Positions 12,590-25,800 of a stretch of DNA of 64,000 nucleotides are shown piece after piece. The position numbers and the translations under genes were made by a program. Position 1 is the first letter of the stretch, and each line of letters starts with the position of its first letter. The notes under the pieces were generated by a model. The model was not told where the DNA came from. It did not search any database and saw only the letters and a list, made by a program, of their open reading frames with translations. The DNA is taken from NCBI GenBank assembly GCA_024734495.1, contig JALMQS010000411.1:409725-473724 (forward strand), read 5' to 3'. This stretch comes from Forficula auricularia. Lineage: Eukaryota > Arthropoda > Insecta > Dermaptera > Forficulidae.

Positions 12590-13395
12590 GAGAGCAATTA
12601 AACTAATAGGAGACATGGCCTTATCTATTATAACTCACTCGACTCTCTGGCTCACATTAAAAACGTTTCTGCCCTTTCCCTGTACAGTTCCGAAGAGCTG
12701 AAATCAATAATCCTACCTAAAGTCCGATTTACAAGGCCCAGCACACCTTCACTATCAAAAGGATAAGAAAATCAAACCAACTCTTTCGCCGAGTCGTTTA
12801 TCCCTATGACCTACAGAAACTAAAACTCGCTTTCTGCCACCGTCTTACCTGTGACTTATAACTTCAGTTGTTTAAGGGCCAGTTGTATGTCGGTTGGTAA
12901 AGTCTTTGTAAAAGTTGTCAAAGGGTAAAACCTTAGAATTCACCTTGTGCCCGGCCGGATGGCCAATCAGATGACTGCGCTTCATCTGATTGGCCATCCG
13001 TCGGTACAAGATAAATTCTAAAGGTTTTACTCTTTGTCAACTTTTACAAAGACTTTACCAACCGACATACAACTGGCCCTAAGACCCATATCCACAGATA
13101 CCTTCAACTCCTAAACGACCCACAAAATCTCTAATTTTCATTATGGAGAGGCCTTTAGGTTTACACCTTCTTGGTATAGCTCCTTCTCTCATCAAAATTA
13201 TAAAACAAAGTCTAAATTATCCTTGGATAAATTTGCCTATTTTTCAATTATACCTTCGATCCCCACCCAGCCCATAAAATCACCTCTTCTTCTTCTTTTC
13301 ACGATGGAGGGGCCAACCCAGGCCTTTAGGGGATGCACCTTTTTGGTGCAACTTCTTCTCTCATCATTTTCTTAAAAAAAAATTATACCTATTAG
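12590..13395 (+). pseudogene. Non-LTR retrotransposon C-terminus and 3' UTR, degraded
   Basis: Translation with frameshifts gives DSLAHIKNVSALSLY, ELKSIILPKV and related blocks. This is the segment after the reverse transcriptase of many jockey/CR1-like elements, where NSLP and VFP motifs are usual. The 3' UTR ends GGTGCAACTTCTTCTCTCAT followed by an A-run. It is interrupted by a palindromic MITE (12876-13079). A better preserved copy is at 39660-40460. Confidence 0.7.
12876..13079. mobile_element. Palindromic Harbinger-type MITE with TAA duplication
   Basis: This 204-bp element is almost a perfect palindrome. It starts GGGCCAGTTGTATGTCGG and ends with the mirror CCGACATACAACTGGCCC. The flanking 3-mers are TAA on both sides (12873-12875 and 13080-13082). 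A 3-bp TWA-type duplication and GGGCC termini are characteristic of PIF/Harbinger MITEs. It sits inside the retrotransposon 3' end. Confidence 0.85.
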
Positions 13396-14494
13396 ATTTA
13401 AAACGAACCATAGAAATAAACCAAAAAACTATAAATCTTGTCTTTAAAAAATAGTTTTTCTTCCCTTCTATAAAATTGTTCAAAATGGAAATAGGCAGTT
13501 TTCTTATTAATGTGACGATATTTATGTTTGATAAAAGACTTCAATTAAATTTCTCTTTAGGCCATGAACCATGAATGATCTAATATAAAAAAAAACTTTC
13601 AAAAATATTACAGGAAAAATTCCTAGAACAGAGCTTCTTAAGTAATATAGAAATGATTCATCTCAAGAATTAATCATCCAAATGTTGTAATTGTGTTTAA
13701 TAATAATCAATAGTTTCTTTCGTGGCAGATGTCTGAAACATGTTCGGGATTTTTTTAAGATGGACCTGAATCATTTAACAGCGCATAGCAACTGAGGATA
13801 TCTTGGGTTGGGATTTTTCAGTCTCGTTAAAGTCCAATCGAATAGATTCGGAACATATCCAGAATTAAATATTTGTTTACCATAAACGCAGGATTGTTTC
13901 ACTCTGAACATGTAATTTTTAAACCACAAACGATCAAATTTTAACTGTGCAATGTGAATTAGAGGATGTTCCGGACATGTACCATGAATGAAGCTAATAC
14001 TAAATAATATTATAAAAATAAAAGTACTGAAAGGACATCATTATTAAAATTCTTCTAATCGGTGTGAGGTATATACAATTAAATCAACAACCAAGATAAG
14101 AACAATTTTTAATTTATAGAAAATTCCTTCTGTCAAAAACTGATATCCTACATCTGATCTCAACTTGTGACTATATACCTCGCATCGTTTGGAAGAACTA
14201 AATAATATATTTTCTAAAGAGTTAATTCTCTATACTAGTGTAAATTGATGGACTTAATAATATCATATTATTCTTAGCTTATACAGTCTAAACTTAGTTC
14301 CTGAACCAAACTAATACTACGTATCAAACAGGGGCGTGAGTGGGGATTACCTCTTTTTTTTGAAGCTGGGAGAATATTGTCAAAAATCAAAAAGGAAAAT
14401 ATTAAAAAAATATGTTTAGCTAATTTGAAAAATTTCTCGAAAAAAAATTGTGGTGGGGTGTGCACAAATTCAGCGTTATGGCACTTCATTTTTT
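13396..14494. other. Non-coding stretch in putative transglutaminase intron 1
   Basis: No gene or element boundary was recognised. A sequence resembling hAT-type GGGGCGTGA lies near 14331. Confidence 0.4.
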
Positions 14495-15075
14495 ACTTTA
14501 CCATACAGGGTATGGTCAAGTATTGTAATCATGCATGAAAAAAGTTGTTTTTTTTATTCTTTTTTTCGAAGTATCTCAAAAACGGTTGAAACTATTTTGA
14601 TTAAAAAAATTGGACGAAACCATGGCATTTCGGTTTACAAAAAAGCTCTAATAAGTGGACATCGAAAAAATTATATTTTTTGAGATAATAATTGTTTTTT
14701 CAAAATGTCTCTTAGTCTGGTTGTTAGTCTGGTTGTTAGTCTGGTTGTTATTCTGTTAGTCTGTGCGTTACCAAATTTTTGTGGACGAGCTAGCTCAAAA
14801 AATAGTATGAATATCAAAACCAAATTTGACACGTAGTTTTGATGCATTGAGATTAAGAACTGATTAGATTTTGGTGCATATCCACCTAAAATTAAGTGGA
14901 GTGGAGGGGAAGGGAGGTTAAAAATTAAAAATCTAGGCCATTTGAGCAAACTGAATCAAATTTTGTATACATAATCAGTGGGACACCAGAAGTTTAAAAA
15001 TGAAAAAACTAACCCCCTACATGATTATAACTAATTTTATTAAAAACAAAAAGGGGCCAGGGTGTATGGTAAAGT
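14495..15075 (+). mobile_element. ACTTTACCATACAGG MITE family, copy 3
   Basis: It begins ACTTTACCATACAGGG and ends TATGGTAAAGT, then shares GGATGACCACATCAGAAC with copies 2 and 5. A short tandem block (GTTAGTCTGGTT) lies near 14711. The minus-strand frames here are shadows. Confidence 0.7.
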
Positions 15076-15731
15076 TAAGTGGATGACCACATCAGAACGT
15101 GTCAGTTTATTTAAGTCTACATCCCTGGTTTCGAACTCTTGGTGCAAACGACTCTGTATTGGTTCTAGAACAGTATGAGTATCAAACATAGTTGTGTAAA
15201 CGCATGTCTATTAAAAATAATTCATTCGCCATTTTTAAATATCATAAAAATTCTTTAATATCAAGATAACATGCGTTGGCGTATAAATAAAGTCTGCAAC
15301 TCTTTTATGAGCTTGTCATTAAAGAATCAATTATACTTTCATCTGTATTAATTTTGTTTAATAAAATTGCCTTTAACTGACAGCTTCCCATCTAAAGGAT
15401 AAGATATACCTACGCATTTCAAAAGTGAAGAAAAATGAAAATAAATTTGTTTATATTGAAAATTTTATAACTTCATCTAAAAATAGTTATAGTTTATTTT
15501 TTATTTTTTCACACTTTTTAAAAATCATGAATGTTTACTTTTAAAAAATAACGTAAGATTTATTTTTATTTTTGAATTACTAATCACATTTATGATAAAT
15601 TATTTATTTATTTATACATTTTTCCAAGTCATGCTAGGATTAAAACCTGTTAAAATTTGTTTAATAAAAAATCAAATCAAATTATCAAATTGTAGTAAAT
15701 TTGAAAAGGTACACTTTCATTTACTTAAGAT

Positions 15732-15904
15732 ACGTCTTTTTACAAGTAACAAAGGGTAGATGGTAAATGGAGGGACTGGGATGGCCAATCAGATGACAGG
15801 CAATGAAAGTGCCTGTCATCTGATTGGCCACCCCAGTCCCTCCATTTACTATCTACCCTTTGTTACTTGTAAAAAGCATTTACTTTGCGACATACAACCG
15901 GCCC
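15732..15904. mobile_element. Palindromic Harbinger-type MITE, left end truncated
   Basis: The two arms mirror each other around about 15810 (GGGACTGGGATGGCCAATCA and its inverse), and the right end is GACATACAACCGGCCC followed by TAA. The left terminus stops short of GGGCC. Confidence 0.75.
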
Positions 15905-16118
15905 TAAGACAGCGGGTTCTCGATTGAAAGGGATCTACATTTTTAATTTTGTGGCGGTTACATTATGATCAAGTTCATAGCCATAATTTTTTTTTTTTTT
16001 TTTGGAGGGGTGGTTTGTTGCTTACACACCAAGGGATTAGGATAAACTCCTAGGAAAAGGAGACATGTCCTCCCAGATTGCTTTTTTATCAGAGTATTTT
16101 TTTTATTAAATTTTTATT

Positions 16119-16500
16119 AAGGTAGTTCTTTCGCGACAATCCATACAAAAAGTTTTAGGCTCGTAACCACTCTACATATACTTAAACGGTGCTAAAGTGT
16201 AGGTTATGTTTTTTATAAAGTGACTATACCTTTCACACTACTATATCCTCTTTATGAATGAATCGTTTTCAAGCCATTGATCTTATATCCCATCCACTAA
16301 AAATACTCGCCCAAATATGTTTTTTTTATTTTTATTTTTTATCAAAACTACGAGCTAAATATTTTCAATTTTTTTTAAGATATTCCGAATATATTATTCT
16401 AACAAATATTAGTTTTTCATCAAGATGTTGAAAGTCCTTCAATGAAAAAAAAATAAATAATGATCATTTTCCCACCCTTTCCCTATTTAGCATATGTAAA
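16119..16500 (+). mobile_element. AAGGWRGTTCTTTCGCGACA repeat, copy 1
   Basis: It matches an inverted copy at 26124-26502 over its whole length, and a partial copy at 42473-42700. One end is AAGGTAGTTCTTTCGCGACA. The other end ends near CATATG without an obvious matching inverted terminus, so this is probably one part of a larger element. Confidence 0.65.
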
Positions 16501-16860
16501 AATTTCATTTTTAATTACAGTTATTTCATGTTTGGCGTGGTCAAATTTTAAGTGTGTTTATTATGCTTTTAATGGCTTACATTCCAAGTTTCGAAGACTT
16601 CTTGAATTTTTACATTTGTGAAAGTTTATTTATATCCTGTAAAACTTAGATTTTTACCCCAACATTTCGGGTAGGGGGTTCTAACAGACTGACTAGTCCG
16701 TAGCGAAACCTACAGGGGTAAGGTATAATGAATTCAATTGAAAATTTTATTTTACTTGTTCAAGTTTGGAACTGACTGAAATGAGGAGAAAAATAATTTT
16801 CACTGAAGTTTTTTTCTCTCTCCGTCTGGAATGATAAGTCAAGAACGAAAAGGTGTAGGT

Positions 16861-17163
16861 CAGAGGTTCTCAACCCTTTTCTTCCAATGAACCCCTTTTG
16901 CAATTTTGTAAGAATGCCATTCCCCCCTTTCCAGGATTGTCTAACTCAAAAGAGTATTTCAAATCATATATTTTAATATTGAAAATATAAAGTATCATAT
17001 TTTAATTTCGAGATTAAGATAAGTAATATTTACCTAATGAGAAAGCTGAGGTTGTTTTTTAACTAGTTCTATAATACGTTGCTTAAAACTTTTTAAATTT
17101 GTATGCAGATTAATTCCCACCTTGAAATACTAAAATTCCCCCTTGGAGGGAATTCCACCCCTG
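16861..17163. mobile_element. Short hAT-type MITE with 8-bp duplication
   Basis: It starts CAGAGGTTCTCAACCC and ends AATTCCACCCCTG. The flanks GTGTAGGT (16853-16860) and GTGTAGTT (17164-17171) match at 7 of 8 bases. With 303 bp and no frame it is non-autonomous. Confidence 0.8.
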
Positions 17164-18090
17164 GTGTAGTTAGTTCGATTTGGTGCCAAAATGTTTATTT
17201 TTCCAAAATGAAAAGCTGATTAAATTTTGGATTTCCTACCCGAGTCGTTTAAGTCCTACTTTAATCCCTCTGGTCCTAAATAGAACCGATTTAGAGCCGC
17301 CTAAGCTCCTACATTGAACCCCGAGATCCTACCATTTACTCTGACGTACTACTTTTTGCCCCCAAGTCCTAAATAAGAACTACCTTAGGGGACTCAATCT
17401 AGGGTTTAAATTTCGACTCGGGAAACTTCAGAAATTCCGGTCGAAAAAATGAATTGTTTTCCGGGAACCTTTCGAATGATTTGAGCCTGGCAAGGAGCAA
17501 ACGGAACCCTTATGCTAACTTTCATCTTTCCACCTCAAATCGTGATTTGACAAAAAAGTTTGTCAAAGCACTAAAATTTGGGGAAAATATAGTTTCCAAT
17601 TTTTTCTAGAATTTTTCTGATAGAAAGACAAGTTTTCTGATCCCTCAAAATTCGAATATGACAGATATAATATTACAACAATTTCGCCAGAAAAAAAGGA
17701 GGACAATCCACTAGGACTGGCATCTACTCTTTGGGTGTTTCTTGGATTATTAGAGAACGACGCTACGGTCGACATCTAATCAAATCCTCACCTTCTCAAC
17801 ATCCAGTATGCAAACACCTGCATCCAGTTCTGCGTTAGCCATTAAGGACATCCTTGGCAATAGGCCAGAAAAGATGCATCTACTAAATAGCGGACTCAGG
17901 GGAAATTTCACGAACCCTGACGCAAATTCGCAAAATATTGAATAGCATAGAAGTTTCAACGAGTAAAACTTGTTTCTATATTTTATTAGATATGTGTTTA
18001 TTTTTTATTAACAATTTATTAAATAATTTATTAACTATAAATTAACTTTTCAGTTTCCATCAATATTAAAGTGCTGTTTTCAAGATTTAT
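17164..18090. other. Non-coding stretch in putative intron 1
   Basis: The segment 17690-17930 is less AT-rich than its surroundings and may be an old element or exon-like relic. None of its frames gave a family I recognise. Confidence 0.3.
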
Positions 18091-18801
18091 GGTAGTTGTT
18101 TCACGACAATACGAGCAAAATGTTAATGCTACAGTATATAGAACAGACAATAAGGATTCATAATTCATAAGCCCAAAACTTTTTGCTGTTTATGAACCTA
18201 TTCTAGCCAATCCCGTGCTCGTTTGACAAATCTGGCAACACTGTCCGAGCTTGTATATATTTTATGATAGAAATTTCAGATAAAGTACATTATAAAGGGA
18301 GATTTATCAAACAAAAAGTTCTTAATAAGCGATTGAAAGCTGTTGCGACAATTGCTGAAGGAAAAAACGTCAAAAAAATTACTAAAGTTAACCGAATTTT
18401 TAGGTTAAATAAATGCTTTGTTGCCAGCTTGTTTTTAGTATAAATTTTTCATAATACATGTTTCATTATTTATTCATTATTATCTCAGAAACTATGTATT
18501 AACTATGAATTAAAATTTTCTTAAAAAATGTATTAGTTATTGTTTAATGTTGGTTTAGTTTTTTATAAAAATGGTAAGAAGAGTTTCTTAATTATAATTA
18601 AATATGTATGTAAACTTTCCGATATACCGTATAGTGCAATGCATAGGAGTCTGAAAAACTCTATCTTTCGAATTTAATAACTCCGGAACTATATTGTTTA
18701 TAAATTTCGTTTTACCACCAATCGATGCACAAGTATTTAAATAATAATCTGTCCAAATTCCAAAAAAATCCTAAGAAAACCCATATGGTGAAACAACTAC
18801 C
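18091..18801 (+). mobile_element. GGTAGTTGTTTCAC TIR element with small ORF, copy 1
   Basis: The inverted termini are GGTAGTTGTTTCAC at 18091 and GTGAAACAACTACC ending at 18801. A second copy in inverse orientation lies at 32227-32888. Both hold a small frame of about 57-59 codons in the same place (here 18268-18447), containing HYKGRFIKQK and FRLNKC. No known transposase motif is visible in it. Confidence 0.7.
18268..18447 (+). CDS. Small ORF inside the GGTAGTTGTTTCAC element
   Basis: This frame of 59 codons begins MIEISDKVHYKGRF and ends with VASLFLV. The second element copy has a colinear frame on the minus strand (32585-32776) sharing HYKG, FIKQK, LKAVAT, TKVN and FRLN without any indel. 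Many of the differences change amino acids, so selection is not evident. The protein family is unknown to me and function cannot be stated. It may be a fragment of a transposase. Confidence 0.3.
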
Positions 18802-18913
18802 TTAACCAAATGTTTTATTTAACCAAGTAAAGACCACGCGTAACCTTAACTCTTCGGGAAACTTTTTAGAACTATAAGATTGGAGTAATTTTTGGAGACG
18901 GACTGATAAGTGA

Positions 18914-19280
18914 ATTAAGTGGATATCGATGAGGCAGTCCAAAAAAGAAGAAGATAATTTACACTATCTTTTTATTCATAAAACCGGCGTTTCGGAGGCT
19001 ATTCCCTCCTTTTTCAGGGTTTTGAAAAGTCAGTGAAGGAAATCCAATGCGACATTCCCTCTGTCTCCTCTTTCAGTGGCAGTAACAATGAAATACAATA
19101 TATTATTGTTACTGCCACTGAAAGAGGAGATAGAAGGGAATGTCGCATTGATATTTTCTTCATTGACTTTTCAAAACCCTGAAGAAGGAGGGAATAGCCT
19201 CCGAAACGTCGGTTTTATGAATAAAAAGATAGTGTAAATTATCTTCTTCTTTTTGGACTGCCTCATCGATATCCACTTAA
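18914..19280. repeat. Near-perfect 367-bp palindrome with hammerhead-like cores
   Basis: The arms meet near 19097 and mirror each other out to TTAAGTGGATATCGATGAGG at 18914. Each arm holds the block CTGAAGA (or CTGAAAA), A, GGAGG loop CCTCC, GAAACG, on opposite strands (19179-19212 on +, 18991-19024 on -). A partial copy lies at 53063-53230. No frame or target duplication was identified. Confidence 0.8.
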
Positions 19281-20164
19281 TTTTAGAACTATCGTGGAAA
19301 CTTTTAAGCCTTTAAGTTTCTACTATATCTCTTGCCAACCTGCCCACATGGGACGTGACCTTAACTCCACTGTTGCTTTTTTTCGGGTTCCTATTGAAAT
19401 TTTATAAGACCCCCATGTTTTTCCACTTCTCCTGCTATTCCGCCAAGCTGTCGCACCAATATTTGCCCTCTTCAATATTTGATCCAGATCAGACAAATGT
19501 TCTCCGTTAGAATTTTAATTCGCCTCGCCTCCCTCCACATACCAAACTTCATCTTTTATATACCATATACATAGATTAATTGAATTTAAATGCTTCGATT
19601 AATATCATTATTACACACAAGCTGCTAGTATGTCTCGAATCCCCAAAAATTTGGTCTCCAAAAAACGCATACCCCTCAAAAAAACAACATAACTTAACTA
19701 TCTTTAATATAGAGGAATAACTCTTAATAACCCAGCTTATCTCTTATTAAATTCTTATAATAGAAATAAATTTATAATCAATATAAAATTTTGCTGAAGA
19801 TTTTTTTCTATTGAAACTTAAAAATCCTACGATTTTACTAGCTTCCACTGATACAACTAGTTGTTCTGCAGTGTACTTAAATATAGGGTGGGGCATAAAG
19901 ATCTCCCACATTTTGAAGAGGTATAAAAAATGAAAAAATTTAACTAGAAAAAACTGAATATATTTTTGAAAAGAACATAAAATAATTTTTTTAAATAGTA
20001 TGTGTTTTAAACATTATCAGATAAAATAAACTGCAACGGATCGTTGCTAAACTTTATCCAAATTCATTTGAAATATTAATATGTTTGTTCCTTTATTATT
20101 AATCAGATATCACTTAAAATTTGTAGTTCATATTGACATTAATTCAAAAATAATTCTCATTTAA
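19281..20164. other. Non-coding stretch in putative intron 1
   Basis: No gene, element end or RNA was recognised. Confidence 0.35.
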
Positions 20165-21018
20165 TAGTCGAGGAATAACCATTCTACATTTGATTTTTGA
20201 CATTTCGGTTATTATTGTAACCATTGCTGAAGACATGGAGGAATGGACTTAAAATCAAAAATAGCCATCGATTCTCATCTAATACTTGAGGAATAACAAT
20301 TCTACATTAGGTTTTTGACGTTCCTCTAGTATTAGATAAGAATCGATCGTTATTTTTGATTTTAAGTCGATTCACTCCATGTCTTCAGCAATGGTTACCA
20401 ATAATAATCGAAACGTCAAAAACCTAATGTAGAATTGTTATTCCTCAAGAATTAGATGAGAATCGATGGCTATTTTTGATTTTAAGTCGATTCCTCCATG
20501 TCTTCAGCAATGGTTACCAATAAAAACCGAAACGTCAAAAATCCAATATAGAATGGTTATTCCTCAAGTACTAGATGAGAATCAATCGCTATTTTTGGTT
20601 TAAAGTCGATTCCTCTATGTCTTCAGCAATGGTCACCAATAAAAACCGAAACGTCAAAAATCCAATATAGAATGGTTATTCCTCAAGTATTTGATGAGAA
20701 TCAATCGCTATTTTTGGTTTAAAGTCGATTCCTCTATGTCTTCAAGAAATGGTCACCAATAAAAACCGAAACGTCAAAAATCCAATATAGAATGGTTATT
20801 CCTCAAGTACTAGATGAGAATCAATTGCTATTTTTGGTTTAAAGTCGATTCCTCTATGTCTTCAGCAATGGTCACCAATAAAAACCGAAACGTCAAAAAT
20901 CCAATATAGAATGGTTATTCCTCAAGTACTAGATGAGAATCAATCGCTATTTTTGGTTTAAAGTCGATTCCTCTATGTCCTCAGATATGGTCACCAATAA
21001 AAACCGAAACGTCAAAAA
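20165..21018 (-). repeat. 120-bp satellite array 1, with internal orientation switch
   Basis: A unit of 119-120 bp (markers GTCTTCAGCAATGG, CCGAAACGTCAAAAA, CTAGATGAGAATCAATCGC) repeats about six times. The first part, 20165-20312, is in the opposite orientation, with the switch near 20312. The same unit forms a second, opposite-facing array at 50978-51845. Neighbouring units are nearly identical, which suggests recent amplification or homogenisation. Confidence 0.9.
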
Positions 21019-21180
21019 AAAGGGGGAGGGCAAAAATGAAAATTCTAATCCTTTCGACCAAACTCAAGCAAATAGTATATTCTGTGAACCCCCAGATGGC
21101 TTGAAATGCAAAAACTAACCACCAAAAATGGGGAGGAGGGTCAAAAATGAAAATTCTAAACCTTTTGATCAAACTCCGGC
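21018..21180 (+). mobile_element. Internal fragment of the ACTTTACC MITE family
   Basis: It shares GGGGGAGGGCAAAAATGAAA and the AAATGCAAAAACTAACC marker with the internal tandem units near 9900-10200, and directly abuts the end of the satellite array. Confidence 0.55.
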
Positions 21181-21962
21181 CGGCGGAGTTAGGCGAGCAT
21201 CATTTTAGGACAAACCTATTGTATTTTATATATATTCAATTTTTTTCTATTTGTAATATTTACATTGATTCTGAAGAATTTTTACACATGGCAAATATTG
21301 TTTGTACATTAATGTAAGCAAAAAGTTCTGTGTATAAAAATTAAAAATTTCTTAAAGATACCAGGTTCCCTAGCTTTTACCCTGGATCATTTGAGTTGTT
21401 TAAGTGTTAGAAATATATGCGAAATATGTTCGAAGTAAACATGTACCCTATTTTTTTATTGGAAGGAGGGGAATTTTTTGAAAAAAATCAGAATTTTATA
21501 AATATATTCTGGCTATTTTATTTTATTTATGCACTGCAGCAAGCACCAATGATAGTAAGGTAGCCGTCTTTTGCGATTCACGCCATCTCTCGGATTCCCC
21601 GACAACTTGCTACTAATATATGAATTACCTAGCATGTAACAATATTAAAAAAAGAAATGAAAATTCAATTTATGAAATAGATAGAGTCTTATAAACTTCA
21701 TTAAACAATTCGTCCTTTCATCCAGAATGAAAATATTAATTAATACTACCAATCTCTATTGATTATCGGTCTTTATTTATTAATATCTCTGGTAATAGAA
21801 GGTGAAATTCACTTTTTAAGAACTCAAATGATTTGTCATATTTCTAAGTACCTATATATGACTAGTTTTTTATAGATACCTCATAGATTTCAGGAACGAA
21901 GTTATTTAGGTAGAGCTGATCATAGGAAAAAGATTCGTAAGCCAAGATTCTTGAAAAATATC

Positions 21963-22475
21963 GGATCTGGTATTAATTTGTGGAATAGTTTGTCTATTAC
22001 TATTTGGGATTATAGTCCTCTGCCCCTATGATTAAGTCAATTATAAATTATGTTAAGTCCTAATGTCCTAGAGTTGTGAAAAATTTTATTTAGTTCTCAC
22101 AAGCAGAGTTTAGCTGAGGTGCTAGAGAGAGGTCATACCATCGTTGTTAAGGTTTGACCAGGTTTCCTTAACAACTTATGGCAAATGTCGGGATGGCTAA
22201 TGCGTCGTTTGCTCCTGGTATCGGGTTTTTGCGCGGAATTATTTAAATTACGTTTTATCTTTTGATGGAAATCTATGATCATGTTATTTGTTAATGAGCA
22301 TACATTTCTATTTTTTTTCTTGTTTGTTAATTGTTAATTTCTTGTATTTGATTTGTATTGATGTTTTATTAATTCGGTAGTTAATTTGTATTGATGTTTT
22401 GTTGACCTAGCCACCGAGGTCTTGTGCCTCTAAGCAGGTCGAGTAATAAAGATTTATTTATTTATTATTTTGGAA
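21963..22475 (+). mobile_element. Non-LTR retrotransposon 3' end, second copy
   Basis: It is colinear with 1609-2149, from GGATCTGGTATTAATTTG to the AATAAAG and TTTA-rich tail. It lies just upstream of the first coding exon of the transglutaminase. Confidence 0.65.
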
Positions 22476-22824
22476 ATTTGCGATCAATAACACTGTTTGG
22501 AGTATACTGCCTCTGTAAAATTGCGAAAATTTGGAGTTCCGTATTTATATGTTAATAAATGGTAAAACGATCTGAAATTTTGATTACGGATTCTCTGAGA
22601 GTAAATTTACCCACCTCCAGAGTTTTATTAAAATTTGAAGGATTTCATTTTTCAAGACGGCTACCTTAAATTAATACATATTTTTCATAGTTGCGATTTT
22701 TTCTTAGCTACTTATCATTCCTTTGTGATTTATTTATTATTATATGCTATATCGTATATTTATTGTTTTTTATTATTTAAATAATAATTTTTTTTATGCT
22801 TGCAGATTAATTTCATAATTTTGC

Positions 22825-25800
22825 ATGATGTCAAGTCAACCGAAACCAGATGACAGGACATATCAAAATGAATTAGCTTCAAGATTAGGGGCAAATCTTG
22901 AAAGAAGACGCAGACATCAACAAGCTCCATCGCCTTCAAATTTGGAGGAAAATTTAGCTACTCTTTCTCTTGGTAAATTATAAAAATGTTCTAAATTGAA
23001 TTGAATTTTGCATTTTATTTAGGTATGAAAAAAATCGAAATGTCATATGGGTAGATATCGAATAACTTTAGATAGTTATTGAGCTGAAATTAGGCAAATA
23101 TATTTGTACTAATAAAATGCATATCTCTGCCAATTTAGTAGTTCAAACCGTTTAATGACAACAAATTGCTAAATCACTCAAATATGCGAAGAGAGTATTG
23201 AGTCTTGAAAAAGTTTACCTTTTTCTTCCATTCTATGTCAAATATACATAAAACATCAATGCCTCGTAGCTGAAAGAGGAGCTTCAATATTCTCTGGCCA
23301 CCCTGGATGGAATTCAGAGGGGAGCTATCAGATTAATAAGAAATCCAGCCTTAAGGGGGTTCGTGACTGTTTATCATTTTTATAAGAAAATTCTCGAATT
23401 TTTACCATCGAATCATTGATGCATTAAATATTTATTCCCGAAATTTGAAGTTGATCGTCTGTCCCATTACGGAGAAATAAATTATTGAAAATTGTCCTTT
23501 TAAAAAAAAATTTAGAAGGCCGAAGTTGTCACTCTGCAGAAATACAAAAGATTTTTTCGAAGGTCAACAACCAGATAGATAAGCTGTCCCAAACCTCCTT
23601 AACTACCAACAGGGGTATAACTAGACATTTAGGGGTCTCGGCGCATGGACGCAAATTGGGCCCCCAAATAATGCAACATTATCTTGGGAGTACCCTTACC
23701 TCGCCCCCGACAAGCACTCACAATTCCTTGGCCTATCCTAGAAACGTCTCCGCCTTTTCTCTTTTTACTTTACCGAATGAATGGTCAAGTATTGTAATCG
23801 TGCATAAAAAAGTGTTTTTTTCCTTCTTTTTTTCGAAATATCTCAAAAACGGCTGAAACTATTTTGATTAAAAAAATTGAGCGAAACCATAGCATTTCGG
23901 TCTACAAAAAAGCCCTAATAAGTGAACAAAATTATATTTTTTGAGATAATAATTGTTTTGTCAAAATGTCTGTTAGTCTGTCTGGTTGTCACTATGACTT
24001 CTAGAAAGTGAAACTCTCTTCCCGTCTCTGTCTTTATGGCGACATATTCAGTCTTTTAAGACCTGTATTCTTAGGTACCCTCAACTCAGACCTAATCTCT
24101 AAAATTTCTTCTCCTTCTTTTACGATACAATTTTGATAATCAAGAATATGGAAGTATATGAATTTTATTATTTATTTATTTATTTGTTTACTTTTTCAGA
24201 AGAAAGTAGATCAGCTTTAAAAGTAGATTTATGTGGATTATATGCGGAAGAGAATGCAAAAAGTCATCAGACGTCGAAATTTGAGCTTACCCAGCAAGGA
24301 CCTGAATCTGGAGGAATTCCATCCTCCCCTGTCTTAAGAAGAGGCCTGCCTTTCTATATGACTGTTCGATTTGATCGACCTTATAACCCTGAAATCGACA
24401 CGATTCGAATTCATTTCTATTTTGGTAATTTTATCTTTATTAAGCATTTTTCAAACAGTCAAAAATTCATTTTTGAAATTTATTAATTATGAGTTTTAAT
24501 AAAATCACACATAATTAATTATATTTCATTGTTGGTATCCATAATCAAATATTTAAAAGGATCCTAGGGAGTTGGACAAGAATTTAAATCAAACGCAAAG
24601 TTTTTTAATTAAATGGGTCAAACGTTTCGTCACTGATTAGCGACTTCCTCAGTGGCTCATTTTATAAACTTATTTGTCAGGTGTTATAACTACAAGAAAA
24701 AACATTTCAAAGAGTAATTCTTCACCGAATGAGGAAGTAGCTATTCAGTGACGAAACGTTTGGCCCATTTATTTAAAAAACTTTGGGTTTGATTTAAATT
24801 CTGGTCCAACTCCCTACGATCCTTTTAAATAATTAATTATAATTATTTATTGAACCCTAATAAATACTACAAAAAACTACATATAATACTACTTTATTAA
24901 TTATGGTTTTCAAAACATTCTAAAGGTCCACGACCATCGGTAGCTAAAGGAACCCGAGCTATTCTAAACGTTGTAGGAGATAAAACACTTAATCCGAAAT
25001 CTTGGGATATACGAATCCATCATCAGAATGAAAGTACCATTACTTTTGAGGTATTTATTTTTTTTAATTGCTCTATTCTATAAATGTATATGAATTTTAT
25101 TTTTTCTATTTTGACGAGGAATTATTTATAACGATCATTTACTGACATCTCAACCTTTTTTGATTCCCCATATCATATCACATTACTAGGCTCACTAAAA
25201 TTATACTTTTAAATAAAACATAAAATTATTCAGTATAGTTGGCGTTAGGAAATAGAAGCATAAGATGAGGAACACCACTGTCCTATGGAGATAAGGTATA
25301 GAGATAGAGCTATAGTTGAACTATCTCGCTCAGGCTTGTCCAACCTGCGGCCCTAGATGGCTATCAATGTGGCCCGGCAAAAAATCGCAAACTTACAAAC
25401 TTTATGATATTTTTTAACCGACTTCAAAAAAGGAGGAGTTTCTCTATTCGACTGATTTTTGTTTTTTTTGTGCCTATGTTACCTCATATCTCCGCCAATT
25501 GTGAACCGACTTTGAAAAAAAAAATTGCATTGGGTCCGATTGGTCCCATTTTTTTCATAGGTATTAGACCTTTTTTGTTAGGTTTGTTTAGGCCTAACTT
25601 CTTTGTTTATGAACCGATTTCGATGATTCTTTTTTTATTGGAAAGGGGGTATCTTAGGGATGGGCCATATTAATTTGGTCAAGTTCTGATGATATGATCA
25701 CTATTAATAACATCACTAAAAAGAGAAAAATAAAAATTTATTTTAAGAAAAAAATAAAACTGACTTCAAAAAATTAAATGCAACAAATAAAATACACTAA

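Noticed and set aside
20165..21018. CRISPR-like regular repeats
   Set aside because: The whole 120-bp unit is conserved, with no alternation of constant repeats and unique spacers, and the context is eukaryotic. It is a satellite.
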